NCBI RefSeq assembly: GCF_910594005.1
Contig: NC_057832.1
Coordinates: 98,715,152-98,779,151 of the forward strand
Length of the DNA: 64,000 nt
DNA from: Cervus elaphus
Lineage: Eukaryota; Chordata; Mammalia; Artiodactyla; Cervidae
Direction of reading: 5' to 3'
The translations under genes and the position numbers were made by a program. The notes under the pieces are model-generated. The model saw nothing but the letters and a program-made list of their open reading frames with translations, was not told the DNA's origin and searched no databases. Below are positions 9,410 through 20,470 of this stretch, one piece after another. Positions within the stretch are counted from its first letter, which is position 1. Every line of letters starts with the position of its first letter.

Positions 9410-10082
9410 CACCTGATGATAACTGGCTGGAGGGACAATCAGGCCAAATCAAAGGAGTCTCGATTGTTGAATATTTTCTGGGTAAAATGTCTTCTTACAA
9501 AAATAGGAGCTAATATTGGCATTTCTTCCTTCCACAGAACCCTCACAGCCTCTTTGCTCCTCTGCACTAGTTCACAGGGAACCCTTTTTCGTGGCTTTCA
9601 CAGCCACATCCCACTCTGAGGAGTGAGCTTCTGAGGGCCGGCTCACCTTGCTCAGTGCCTGGCTATAGCGTCTGACACAATGCAGGCCTCCCCTTCCTGC
9701 TTGGTGACCAAAGAAATTGAGGTTCTCGTATACTAAGCCCATTATTTACATGTAAACCAATTCTGCAAAAAACCTGAAGACAGTCCTATCCTTTAAATTA
9801 GAATTTTCATTAGAATTCTGCTCACTCTGAATTTGCTCAGCAAACTTCTTTTTGAGTTCAAAGATAGAGATCTAAACCAACTGTGAAAGACTGCTTTGAG
9901 GCAATGGACAGAAATTTGACTGTGGATTCTGTTTTAGATGATGACAAGGAATTCTTATTAATTTTCTTAGCTCTTGATGATGGCATGGTGATTAATTATT
10001 TTTTCAAGTTTTCTTATTCATTAGAGAGTCAAACTGAAGTAGTTTAAGGTGAAATACAGTGATACCTGGGATTTATTTTAAA
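9410..10082. other. Unique DNA
   Basis: No recognised feature. Confidence 0.5.
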
Positions 10083-10250
10083 ATACTTCAGGAAGAAATA
10101 TATCCTTTTATTTATTATGTATGTATATACATATATAAGTGTAGTATGTATATACATATACATGAAGTTAAATAAGCAAGCTGTGTAATAATACATTATG
10201 TACACATGCATGTATAGTATGCATATATATACATATGAAGTTACATGAAC
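10083..10250. repeat. AT-rich (TATG/TATA) low-complexity DNA
   Basis: Repeated 'atgtatatacatatat' words, imperfect. Confidence 0.75.
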
Positions 10251-10453
10251 AAGATCAGGACAATGCTGATCATTGTTAAAGCTGGGTGGTGTGTACATAA
10301 GAGTTCATTATACCAGGTCCTCTACTTTGGGGTAAAATTTCCAGAATAAATATTTGCAGGGGAAGGGTCACTCAGCCCAACCCCTCCACTGCCTGGGCAT
10401 CTGCGTTCTCGGAAGGAAGGAGGTGGTGGGGGGAGGAGGGAGAGTGAGGACGC

Positions 10454-10508
10454 CACGTGGGGCCGAGCTGCATTTAGCGTCACATGTGATGTCACCACCT
10501 GGCAGATG
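10454..10508. promoter_or_regulatory. E-box/CRE-like cluster
   Basis: CACGTG 10454-10459, CACATGTG 10481-10488, TGATGTCA (CRE-like) 10487-10494, CACCTG 10496-10501 and CAGATG 10503-10508 lie within 55 bp of unique DNA about 4.4 kb past the LEP 3' end. Motif density is seen directly; enhancer function is inference. Confidence 0.35.
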
Positions 10509-10890
10509 TCCCAGGGCCTAGGGGGAATGGAAGACTGTCAGAGCAGGTGTGGAACACTGACTAAAACAGACATTTAGCAAATCAAACAAGGAGAAAGTGG
10601 TTAAGAGCCAGCTGAAGATGCTGGCAAGGCAAGTTCTGATGCTGGTTAAAAAAAAGAAAGAAGAGCAGAAATCAGGGCTGTGAGCTCTGCCCCCTCCATG
10701 CTGGGCCCCAGGGTGCGGAGAAAGCCATGAGCCTTCCCTTCCCCTCCCCCAGGGAAATCATGGTCCTCCCTCTGTTCAGTTACTCCTCCATATTAAACAT
10801 ACTATATAGAGTGAAGCCCTCAGCCCATTTGTGAAGGAAAACAGGATTCTTGTCTCTTTCCCAATTAAGTTATCATTAAAAAAAAAAAAA
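10509..10890. other. Unique DNA ending in an A-run
   Basis: Nothing recognised apart from the A14 run at about 10877-10890 next to the following SINE. Confidence 0.5.
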
Positions 10891-10894
10891 AGAT

Positions 10895-11016
10895 TCACCT
10901 GGAGAAGAAAATGGCACCCCACTCCAGTATCCTTGCCTGGGAAATCCCATGGACAGAGGAGCCTGGAGGGCTACAGTCCACGGAGTCGCAAAGAGTCGGA
11001 CACAACTGAGCGACCA
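10895..11016 (+). mobile_element. 5'-truncated Bov-tA SINE
   Basis: Begins inside the element at 'cctggagaagaaaatggc' and runs to 'cacaactgagcgacc'. The tRNA-like promoter is missing. Confidence 0.85.
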
Positions 11017-11066
11017 AACCACCAGCAGAGAGATTCAGACGTTTTGCACTTCATATAAGCCAACTG

Positions 11067-11341
11067 CTGCTACTGCTGCTAAGTCGCTTCAGTCGTGTCT
11101 GACTCTGTGCGACCCCATAGACGGCAGCCCACCAGGCTCCCCCGTCCCTGGGATACTCCAGGCAAGAACACTGGAGCGGGTTGCCATTTCCTTCTCCAAT
11201 GCATGAAAGTGAAAAGTGAAAGTGAAGCCCCTCAGTCGTGCCCAACTCTTCGTGACCCCATGGACTGTAGCCCACCAGGCCCCTCCATCTATGGGATTTT
11301 CCAGGCAAGAGTACTGGAGTGTGTTGCCATTTCCTTCTCCA
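11067..11341 (-). mobile_element. BOV-A2 dimeric SINE
   Basis: Two monomers joined at 'catgaaagtgaaaagtgaaagtgaag'. A 13-bp target-site duplication ATATAAGCCAACT occupies 11053-11065 and 11342-11354. Confidence 0.95.
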
Positions 11342-11417
11342 ATATAAGCCAACTGGGGGGTCACTTATGTAGAACGATCCAAGAAAGCTAATGAATAAAC
11401 TCTTGTTCAAAACAAAC

Positions 11418-11600
11418 AAGTGAGTGAGTGAAAGTTGCTCAGTTGTGTCTGACTCTTTGTGACCCCATGGACTCTACAGTCCATGGAATTCTCCAGGCCA
11501 GAATACTGGAGTGGGCAGCCTTTCCCTTCTCCAGGGGATCTTCCCAACCCAGGGATCAAAGGTCTCCCTCATTGCAGGTGGATTCTTTACCAGTTGAGAA
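11418..11600 (-). mobile_element. Bov-tA SINE
   Basis: 'agttgctcagttgtgtctgac' to 'ggtggattctttaccagttgag', complement orientation, slightly truncated at its promoter end. Confidence 0.88.
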
Positions 11601-11957
11601 AAAACAAACAAACAAAACGATTCTTCATCCCAACCGTCAGAACCTTGTCCCTAGGGCTCTGCATCAGGTCACAGCCCAGGGAGGTTCATCCCTTTTCCTT
11701 TAGACCTGTGCCCCGCCCCAGTACACTCCTCACCCCCCAACACACACCCACACCTTCCATATAAGCTTCAGGAGATTCAGCGAGTGCAGAGCGGGGCAGG
11801 CCCTGTTTGGAAGGTGTGTTTCCTGATGTCCTTGGGCCGAAGCCAGGCCCTGGGCACTCAGGGCTGCCAAACCTCAGGCAGGGCCTTCCTCTTGAAGACC
11901 TGCGTTTCATCCCAGGTAGAAGGCCTCCAGAAATATCACAGGTCAGAAAACCAGTCC
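11601..11957. other. Unique DNA
   Basis: No repeat or gene supported. Confidence 0.5.
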
Positions 11958-12127
11958 TGGGGACTTCCCTGGTGGCCCAGTGGCTAAGACTGTGCTCCCA
12001 ATGCTGGGCGGCCTGGGTTCGACCCCTGGTCAGGGAATTAGACCCCACACGCCACAACTAAAGAGCCCACATTCCACAACTATTATAAGACCTCGTGCAG
12101 TGAAATAAAATAAACTGAAAAAAAGCC
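11958..12127 (+). mobile_element. CHR SINE
   Basis: 'ggacttccctggtggcccag', B-box-like 'gggttcgacccctgg', and an A-rich tail before (CCA)n. tRNA-derived cetartiodactyl SINE. Confidence 0.9.
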
Positions 12128-12157
12128 ACCACCACCACCAATTCTGAAGTTGCCTTG

Positions 12158-12432
12158 CTGCTGCTGCTGCTAAGTCACTTCAGTCGTGTCCGACTCTGTG
12201 CGACCCCAGAGATGGCAGCCCCCCACGCTCCCCCATCCCTGGGATTCTCCAGGCAAGAACACTGGAGTGGGTTGCCATTTCCTTCTCCAATGCATGAAAG
12301 TGAAAAGGGAAAGTGAAGTCACCCAGTCGTGTCCAACTCTTAGCGACCCCATGGACCGCAGCCTACCAGGCTCCTCCGTCCATGGGATTTTCCAGGCAAG
12401 AGTACTGGAGTGGGTTGCCATTGCCTTCTCTG
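12158..12432 (-). mobile_element. BOV-A2 dimeric SINE
   Basis: Full dimer flanked by the 12-bp duplication GAAGTTGCCTTG at 12146-12157 and 12433-12444. Confidence 0.95.
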
Positions 12433-12827
12433 GAAGTTGCCTTGACAGCCCCTTTTTTGGCCATAATTCCTGAAGGAATGCCAACCCTCACAGCTTCACC
12501 TCTTCTGTTTATAAAATGCATGTATTCGTCTGAGGGAGACCCAGCAGGTGCAGCACAAGTCACAGGAAGCAGAGCCTCCCCACCCTCCCGCCAACCCCAG
12601 TCACAGAAGGGGAAGCCCCCTCCCTTCCTCATGTGAGCTTGGACCTTGGTCCACACAAAATGTGGAACTGACCTTCAAAACCCACACATTATTTGGAGAT
12701 CATGGAAAACAGCCCAGGAAACTCCCTCCACACTTCAGGAAGGAGGGATTGATGACCGTCCTATCCTTGGGGCGGTGTGGCAGAGTGTTTGTTACTTATC
12801 CCATGTATTGGAAAATGCTACCAAGGC
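12433..12827. other. Unique DNA
   Basis: No feature recognised. Confidence 0.5.
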
Positions 12828-13019
12828 CCAGGTGGCTCAGTGGTAAAGAATCCACCTGCCAAGCAAGAGACAGATTCGATCCCTGGGTTGGGAAGACCCT
12901 CTGGAGAAGGAAATGGCAACCCACTCCAATATTTCTGTCTGGGAAATCCCATGGACCAAGGAGCTACAGCCCATAGAGTGGCAAAGAGTCAGACACGACT
13001 CAGCAACTAAATAACAACA
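12828..13019 (+). mobile_element. Bov-tA SINE
   Basis: Sense copy with an (AAC)n tail; 8-bp duplication ACCAAGGC at 12820-12827 and 13020-13027. Confidence 0.9.
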
Positions 13020-13154
13020 ACCAAGGCTTAGAGGTATCCCAAGACTTGCCCAAAGGCTCCCATTTGAGGAGTAGAACCTGAGTCTTCAGACTTGCAACAC
13101 CCAGGCTGGATATACCTACCGTAGTACCCCCCACCCCGCCCCTTATCAGCAGTT

Positions 13155-13925
13155 TCCCAAGGTTTCAATTACTTTCAGTCAACTGGGGTCTGAAAATACT
13201 GCATGGAAAATTCCAGAAATAATTCAAAAGGTTTAAATTGCTCACCATTCTGAGTAGTGGGATGAAATCTCTTGCCCAGGACATGAATCATTCCTTTGTC
13301 CCAAGTATCCTCTGATTAGTCTCTTAGTAGCCATCTCAGTTTTCAGATCCACTGTCCAAGCATTTCAATGCTTGTGTTCAAGGAACCCTTGTTTTACTCA
13401 ACTATGGTCCCAAACTGCAACAGTAGTGATGCTGGCAATTCAGATATGCCAAAGAGACACCGTACAGTGTTTCCTTCAGGTGAAAGTTCTAGACCTAATA
13501 AGGAAAGGGAAAAAATTGTATGCTGAGGTTGCTAAGATCCACAGGAAGAATGAATCTTCTACCCACAGAATGGTGAAGAAGGAAAAAGAAACGTGTGCTA
13601 GTTTTGCTGGCATACCTCAAACTGCAAAAGGTATGGCCACAGTGAAAGTTTGGTGCTTAGATAAGATGGAAAAGGCATTAAATTTGTACAATAAGATATT
13701 AATATTTTGATGATGAGAGAGACCATATTCACATAACTTCTATTAGACTATACTGTTAAAATTTTATATGTTATTATTAATCATTGTTGTTCATCTCTTA
13801 CAGTGCCTAATTTATAAATTAAACTTTGCCATGGGTATGTATGGATGGGAAAAAGCGTAGTATACACAGCGTCCTGTACGATCTGTGACTTCAGGCACCC
13901 ACTCTGGACCTTGGAACGTATCTCC
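13155..13925 (+). mobile_element. Tigger (pogo-type) DNA transposon fossil
   Basis: The left end (13161 'ggtttcaattactttcag'), the mid-region and the right end ('gacttcaggcaccc', 'cttggaacgtatc') follow the Tigger consensus as I know it. The middle of the transposase is absent, so this is an internally deleted, non-autonomous copy. Such elements are shared by placental mammals and long inactive. Ends are approximate. Confidence 0.8.
13372..13710 (+). pseudogene. Truncated Tigger transposase N-terminus
   Basis: The frame stays open for 112 codons. Residues about 38-100 resemble the N-terminal helix-turn-helix (CENP-B/pogo-type DNA-binding) part of Tigger transposase, with the KVLDLIRK, YAEVAKI and KNESS blocks recognisable. 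Residues 1-37 are scrambled relative to the family, indicating a frameshift upstream of 13480. The DDE catalytic domain is missing and the frame ends soon after the 'KMEKALNL' block because of the internal deletion. It cannot encode an active enzyme. No sign of domestication was seen, but a purifying-selection test was not possible. Confidence 0.8.
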
Positions 13926-14529
13926 TTTACCCTGCCTCGCCTTGCCTTTCCTGTGCAGCTGAACCAGAGCGCTGAAACCATGTCAACAAGAATCGTTCTC
14001 AATCTCTCAATTCTGCTTCCTTCAACATTGGCATCATTCTTAGATTGGTAGCAAAGCTGACCACAAAAACTCCAGGTTCCTACATTCCAGTTTGGAGGAC
14101 CCACCCAAAGAAGAGACCATCTTCCTAATTGTTCTAACAGAAGTCCCAGGACTTACTGTCATTGGCCTGGCTTGGATCATGTGCCCTTTGCTGAGCTAAT
14201 CACTGTGGCCCAGAAGATACAGTATTCTGATTGGTCAGATTTGAGTCATTCCAGAAAATGGGGAAGAAGTCAATCTTAGTTGGCATAAAGGGGGTTCTAT
14301 TACCAAAAAGAGAAGCAGGAATGGACTTTAGGAAGATAGAAACAATAGATGATCTCCTCCAGGAATGCTCTGAGCATCTCTGTCCTGGCTTCTCTGATTC
14401 CTGACAGCCTTCCAGAGCCTTGTTCCAGTTAGGATTTCTTTCTGAGAAAGGGAAGAGGGGAGACTCACTTTGACCCCTTACTTTTTGTACAAAGATCTAA
14501 AACCATCTCCGACTGGCTCTTAACTTCAA
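13926..14529. other. Unique DNA
   Basis: Nothing recognised. Confidence 0.5.
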
Positions 14530-14723
14530 CTGCGTGCTGTGCTCTGTCGTGTCCAACTCTTTGTGGCCCCATGCACTGTAGCCCACCAGACTTCTCTGTC
14601 CATGGAATTTTCCAAGCAAGAATACTGGAGTGGGTTGCTATTTCCTACTCCAGGGGATCTTCCCAACCCAGGGATCGAACCTGGGTCTCGTCTTTTTACC
14701 ACCAGCGCCACCTGGGAAGTCCT
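14530..14723 (-). mobile_element. Bov-tA SINE
   Basis: Flanked by the 10-bp duplication TTAACTTCAA at 14520-14529 and 14724-14733. Confidence 0.92.
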
Positions 14724-14733
14724 TTAACTTCAA

Positions 14734-15089
14734 TTACATAACAACAGATAAAAAATAGCCTTTAACCCCAGGCTTAGAAAAATGTGGAATGGTTGTTTTT
14801 GGTGCTGAAAATTTCTCCTCTAATGGGGAACATTTTCTTATCAGTTATACTGAACTGAGCCTTGACATGAGGTGATGCAAGTTGTCATCGCTCTTGTTGG
14901 GGTTATTTTATTGGTCTCTCTGCTTTTTCTGGGGCCTCTCTTTTCCACTGGGAAAATTGGTTCCTTTTTTCCTCCCTTATAATGGAACTCCTGCTGCTGA
15001 CACTTTATATTGTAAGGTACGGCGGTTCTGGGCACATTACAATAAGCATGATGATCAGTAATGATCCCTTATAGGGGAATAGCTTCTTG
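14734..15089. other. Unique DNA
   Basis: No feature recognised. Confidence 0.5.
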
Positions 15090-15240
15090 ACATCCGAAAA
15101 AGACCTTCACACACATTATTATGTTTGATCCCCACAAAAACCAGGGTGAAGGAGTATAGTATTGTACTTATTTTCTTTAGGTACGAAATAGACTCAGAGA
15201 GGTTAAGTGACTGGCTGAAGGTCACAGAGCTATGTTGGCT
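15090..15240. repeat. MIR
   Basis: 'cacacattattatgtttgatcccca' followed by 'gactcagagaggttaagtgactggctgaaggtcacagagct' is the MIR core and tail. Confidence 0.75.
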
Positions 15241-16153
15241 GGGGCAGCAGGAAAATACTGGCAGGAACAGCAGACATTTATTCAAGGCTTCCTTTATTTA
15301 ACAAGATTGGACTTTATTGCTGCAGAGTTAATCAGCTAACACCCTAGCGGTGTTCGTTTGCAGTATGCACACGGCAGGAGCTTGGAAGGACCCAAGAACA
15401 AACACTGGGTCACGGGGCCCTCAAAAGCCATGACTAGAGCCCAGCCTGGCATGTCGGCACGAGGGGTGACCTGCAAGCATGTTCGGGCCCGCTATGGAAC
15501 TACTCCACAAGTTTCCAGCTCCTTCTCTCCTCAAAGAGACCGGTAGCTGGACCAGGGGTAGGCCTGGGGCTGTGGTCACAAGAGAGGGAGGGTCTAGCAG
15601 GGTCTGGAGTGCTGGGGAAGTCCCAGGCTGGGTGGAAACTCCAGCCTGATACGCTGGAGGCTTCCCATTGAAGGCTTCGCTTCTCTCCCTCCCACCCAGC
15701 CCCTGGCCTTTTCCTCAAGGCCTCTCCTCCTCTCTTGACAAGCCCCGTCAGAGAGACAGCTGGCCATCCCCCTTGGCCTCCTCACAACTCACGGATTCTG
15801 CTAGGGGGCATGGTGGCCAGAGAAGATAGTGCCTCCTGATATGAGAGGAAGAGACTCTGGGGACCTGGGCACCCCTACCCCGTTCTTTGGCCTGCCCCTA
15901 GAAACCTCGAGGGACCCTCTCATCCAGACCCTCTACCGGTGTTTGAGGCAAAGCACAGGCAGACAAGATAAAGGCTGCCCCCTGACCCTGCAGACCCTGC
16001 CTCTGCCCTTCCAGTCCTGTCTCTGGGACTCATTGTCAAAGTCCCGGGATGGCAGGTGGGAGAGGAGGCAGCCCAGCATCAGGAGCATCTGGGGTTAACC
16101 CCAGACCCCACAGTGGGATTCAGTAGGTCAGAAAGCTTTTCCAGCACTATCTA
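15241..16153. other. Unique DNA, pyrimidine-rich in part
   Basis: No repeat or gene supported; GC-rich at 15500-15800 without a CpG excess. Confidence 0.5.
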
Positions 16154-16166
16154 GACAAGGCTTTTC

Positions 16167-16421
16167 TTTTTCTTTTTTTCCCCCATTTTAAAAACATATT
16201 TATTTATTTGGCTCCACTAGGTCTTAGCTGTGGCACTCAGGATCTCAGCTCTTTGTTGCATCATGTGGAATCCTTACTTGCAGCATGCAAAATCTTTTCA
16301 TTGTGGTATGCAAACTCTTAGTTGCAGCATGTGGGATCTAGTTTCTTGACCAGGGAGTGAACCCAGGCTCCTGGCATTGGGAGTGTGAAGTCTTAACCAC
16401 GGGATCACCAGGGAAGTCCCG
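16167..16421 (-). mobile_element. CHR SINE
   Basis: T-rich at the left, 'gaccagggagtgaaccc' and 'ccagggaagtccc' at the right. A 13-bp duplication GACAAGGCTTTTC lies at 16154-16166 and 16422-16434. Confidence 0.93.
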
Positions 16422-16613
16422 GACAAGGCTTTTCAAAACCTGCGTGGCCCAGAAAAGAAGAAGCCAGTCAGCTCACCCTGCCTCTCCACCCCCAGCTTGA
16501 AATAAAGGCTTCCCTGGACCATTAGGCTGTGCTGGGAGGTTTCTATTCTAGAAGGTTCCACCTCGCAGAAGAGACATACAGCAGATGCCAAAAACTCATC
16601 CATGTGAAAGAAT

Positions 16614-17264
16614 TTGTTTTTCCCCCATAGGAGAAAAACCCAATCACACCTTCTCCCAGCTGTAATATCTGCAATTACCTACCCCCCCATAAGTGGGAAA
16701 AGAATGTCAGGACTAATCAAACTATATCACTCTGGGAACCCAGCGCATCTCAGCACCAATCTTTTTGAAAGGCCCCATATGGGAAGACAAATTCAATTTG
16801 TCTTGTCTAGGGGAAAAATGAGTTTTAAATATGTTGAATCAAAAGTGATATCTTATGTATCAGACAGGGATCCAGAACAAACGCCCTGGGAGAAAAATTA
16901 CCCTGAAAATTGTAAGCAGTCAGGATGCCAGAGAACTGGGAATTTATGCTGCAATCTAAGCACAGCACGTCCACACGGGACATCCTCATGTCCTGGGCTG
17001 GGCCACGAATATTGTGCCTCAGACAGAGCCCGCGTTCCCAAGGGTTGGCCTGAACATCTTCCCGCAGGGACACCTCCTGCCTGCCTCCTAGAGACCTGCA
17101 GCCTCGCCATCTTCCGGCTGGGCTGGGTGACCAAGGCCTGGAGAACTCAGGTCTGCCCTAGGGAGCCAGCCTGGACGAACAAGTTGGTGGGGAGGGCTGG
17201 GGAGAGAGAGAAAGGGTCTGGTTTCCACTGTTTCCCCAAGCTTAGTGGACACTGGTTCTATTAA
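16614..17264 (+). other. Unique block with the window's longest open frame (216 codons)
   Basis: Open from 16614 to the stop at 17262-17264, in DNA free of recognised repeats. The translation shows no signal peptide, membrane segment, zinc-finger spacing or family I know, and codon choice looks unstructured. A perfect 10-bp-arm palindrome at 16784-16804 sits within it. More likely chance or a conserved non-coding element than a protein gene. Confidence 0.25.
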
Positions 17265-17319
17265 ACAGTTGGTTTACAAACCCTGGAGGACACTGGTTGT
17301 TCTCTTCCAAGACAAGCTC

Positions 17320-17465
17320 CAGGACCAGAAGTCTGGAGATACAAGTTCTAATTCTGGCTCTGCCAATAGCTGGCTAGTGCAAGTCTCTTCCCTTGTTTAA
17401 ACCTTAACTGATTAAACAAAGAGCTTGATTTAAGTGATCCCCGGGATCTCTTTCAATTCCATGAC
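17320..17465 (+). repeat. MIR
   Basis: 'aattctggctctgccaatagctggctagtgcaagtc' is the MIR core in sense orientation, followed by its degenerate 3' part. Confidence 0.7.
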
Positions 17466-17509
17466 TAAGATATTTTTCTTTCTTTTTGCTCTCTTTTTCT
17501 TTCAAGAGT

Positions 17510-17745
17510 GTAGAGTATGGTGGTGAGTAAGAGCAGTCCTTCCAATCAGTCTTCATGGCTCTGAATCCCAACTCTGATGCTTTTTAACTGTGCGTCCATT
17601 AGCAAGTAGCTAAACCCCTTTGTGCTTCCATTTTCTTTTCTGTAAAACGAAGATAATAATATCTATCTCATAACCTTGTGAAAGGATAAGATGAATTTAC
17701 ATGTGCAAAAGGTTTTGCACAACTCCCAGGACATAGCTATTATTT
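17510..17745 (+). repeat. MIR
   Basis: A second sense MIR directly downstream: 'ttctgtaaaacgaagataataatatctatctcataaccttgtg'. The two copies form a near-tandem pair. Confidence 0.75.
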
Positions 17746-19574
17746 ACTGAGCAACTAATGTATGTCAGGTTCTGTACTAGGCATGGTAGATACAGAAATA
17801 AACCAGAGCCAGGTCCCTGTCTTCCAAGATGTTACTGTCTCCTAGCAAAATGCAGGCACCCAGGAAGCCACTCTGTCATAGTCTCCGGAGGTGTCCCTAA
17901 GGCGGGGTGACTCCTGGTATTCTGCCTTTGGCGTGGGGTGGAGCATGGAGCAAGTCTCCCTGTGAGTCCCCAGAGCACACCCAGCTGCCTGCTCTCTCAA
18001 CTTTTCCTGCTTCTTTGTTGTTTTGTGCTCCTGATTTCACTTGAAGTCTAACTTCAAAGACAATAGAAATAAAATCTGCAAATCAGACTTTTCTCTTCCT
18101 CCCCCATCCCTTTCTCTCTCTAATTTCCCCTCAGTCTCCTGTTGTTCCGGTTGCATCACTTAGCCTCACAGCCTTGCTCCACTTGCCCCATCTGGGGAGC
18201 TTCGAGATCCCTTGGTGCCTTCCTGCCCTCCTAAGAACACACTCTGGCCTCACTCTTCCAAGAACTGGACATGGCCATTACCTCCTTGGTTAGTGAGGAC
18301 CTTGGCTGTGGGAACATCCGGCTTTGTTTTCCCAGGGGAGGGGAGGTGGGGGCCGGAGAAAATGTTCTGCTCCTGCACAGTCAGCAAGGAGGGTAACAGG
18401 GCTCAGTCTGGGCACTGCCAAATGCAGATGCGTCCCCAGCCCAGGGGGAAGGACAAGCAGCTGCTGTCTCAGGGGCCAGCTGCGGCCCACAGGCGGGCCC
18501 CAGGAGAAGGAGGCGGCCCTGGCCCCGGAACAGGCAGCCCCAAGGGGTTCTAGGAAGCTTCCTGGGGGTGCGGAGCTTCCTGCCCAGCCCCACCAGGCCA
18601 GGAGAGCTGCTTGATGGATGCCTTTCATAGACACATTGGGGAGCTGGCAGGCCAAGCGTTTATGCCCAAAGGCACCCTGGCTGTTTCAGGAATTCCGAAC
18701 TCCCTCACTGGAGTGTAACTTATGAAAAAACATTTCTAGAGGAGTTCTGTGGCTTCTCTTGCCACTGGGCTCATCCTTGGGCTACCTGGGGTGGGGGTGG
18801 GGCGGGGTGGGAGGGTTGGCGGAGGAATGTGAAGGGCAGCTCTTTAGCCACTCTTGGCAGGTTCTGGGTCAGGCCAATTAAATTCTGGGTCAAACCAATT
18901 AAATTAAATGTGAGGAGCTGGGGTAAAAGGAGTTGTTCGGCAAACATTTCCTGACTGCCTACTATGTGCCAGGCACTGTTGCAGACTCAAGGGAAACAAC
19001 AGCAAATAGTAGCAAGCAGAGGAGCTCCTACTCTAGCTGGGCAGACAGCTGCACAGAAGGAAGAAGAGCCTCCCAGAGCTGTAGGAAACACACCAAGATG
19101 ATCTCTGGGGTCCCAGTGTCCCTGCCAGAACTCCCCCACTCCCTCACCTCTGCAGGTGCCAGAATCCTCTACAAGTAATAGTGACAAGTGAAGAGTTCCT
19201 TCCAGAATGATTAAAGAGGACATTCTGGAAACACCCAAACCCTCCAGCAGTAGATGGGGTTGGGGGCCTATAAGAGCAATGTTTTAGGAATATTGATGGA
19301 TCTAGGGGGAAGAATTTGAGGAGTAGCCCTCAATAAATCACAGGCTGGCCTGAATCCGGGTATTGGTGTCTGGTTCATGGTCCCCTTTCACTTTAGCTAG
19401 GGTGAACGGGGGCAAGTCAGAGCAGCTCTCCAGCCCACTCACTGCTCCCACTGTAGCGAGAAAGAGGAAATCACAGACTTGGGGAACCACTGGAGGTTCC
19501 ACCTGTGGGAGCCTTTCCTATCCTAACCCCAAGCCTGAGCACGCCCTTCTCACATACCCAGATGTATGCCTGCT
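17746..19574. other. Mostly unique DNA
   Basis: Old repeat-like traces ('ctactatgtgccaggcactgttgcagac' at about 18958-18986) but no gene. 18300-18620 is GC-rich, with long overlapping open frames on both strands that look like composition effects. Confidence 0.5.
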
Positions 19575-19849
19575 GCTGCTGCTGCTGCTAAGTCACTTCA
19601 GTCGTGTCCGACTCTGTGCAACCCCATAGACGGCAGCCCACCAGGCTCCCCTGTCCCTGGGATTCTCCAGGCAAGAACACTGGAGCGAGTTGCCATTTCC
19701 TTCTCCAATGCATGAAAGTGAAAAGGGAAAGTGAAATCGCTCAGTCGTGTCCGACTCTTAGTGACCCCACGGACTGCAGCCTACCAGGCTCCTCCGTCCG
19801 TGGATTTTCCAGGCAAGAGTACTGGAGTGTGGTGTCATTGCGTTCTCTG
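19575..19849 (-). mobile_element. BOV-A2 dimeric SINE
   Basis: Full dimer; 11-bp duplication GTATGCCTGCT at 19564-19574 and 19850-19860. Confidence 0.95.
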
Positions 19850-20214
19850 GTATGCCTGCTACTGAGGTTTATATGATCACTGTTCACATTTCCTTATATG
19901 TAAAAAGTTGTTGAAATAATACAATATCTGATGAGGGTAAACAGCAGAGAAGGGGCTTTTATGAGGACGTTTGAGTGGAACGGAGGTCTGCCACATTTTG
20001 TAATCCGGTGTCAAGCATCTGAAAAGGCAGCTTCGGGGCCATCTAACCCTGGCTAAACAGGAACCAGGTTGCCCTGGGACCTGGGCTGGAAAGGCCGTGG
20101 GTCTCCGATGTCCGGCTGTCAATCCTTTAAGCTGATCTGACATGGATTTTTGGCCAGCGCCTGGTGGCTGCCCAACAAACGGTGCCTCATTCTCTCTCAA
20201 ACATGCCCAGATGT

Positions 20215-20470
20215 TGGGGCCGGGCGAGGCCCAGCGCCCTCCCTCGGTTCTCACCGCCAGGGGGCGTTTGGCCGGGGTCGTCCGACCTGGTCCTTCAAGA
20301 CCCGAGCTCGGCCACGGGAGCTCCTCCACCGCCTCTCCCGCTGGCCTGTGCCCGTCCAGAAACCGCGCCGCCGCGGGCTCGAGGCGCTGGGCTCCGGCTC
20401 TGCCTGCAGACTTCCAAACCCCGCTGAAAGGGGGCTGGCCGGAAGCGAGGTCTGGGCTCGCAGGCAGCAG
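20215..20470. promoter_or_regulatory. Orphan CpG-rich island
   Basis: By hand count there are about 27 CpG dinucleotides in some 260 bp, against near absence in the flanks, with GC above 65 percent. No TATA box or known first exon was found, and the open frames across it on both strands look like GC-driven artefacts. It lies about 14 kb from the LEP 3' end and 29 kb from the RBM28 3' end, so it is not the known promoter of either gene. Confidence 0.7.
20254..20266 (+). promoter_or_regulatory. CTCF-like core motif
   Basis: CCGCCAGGGGGCG closely matches the CTCF consensus core (CCASYAGRKGGCR). Located within the CpG-rich island. Confidence 0.6.
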
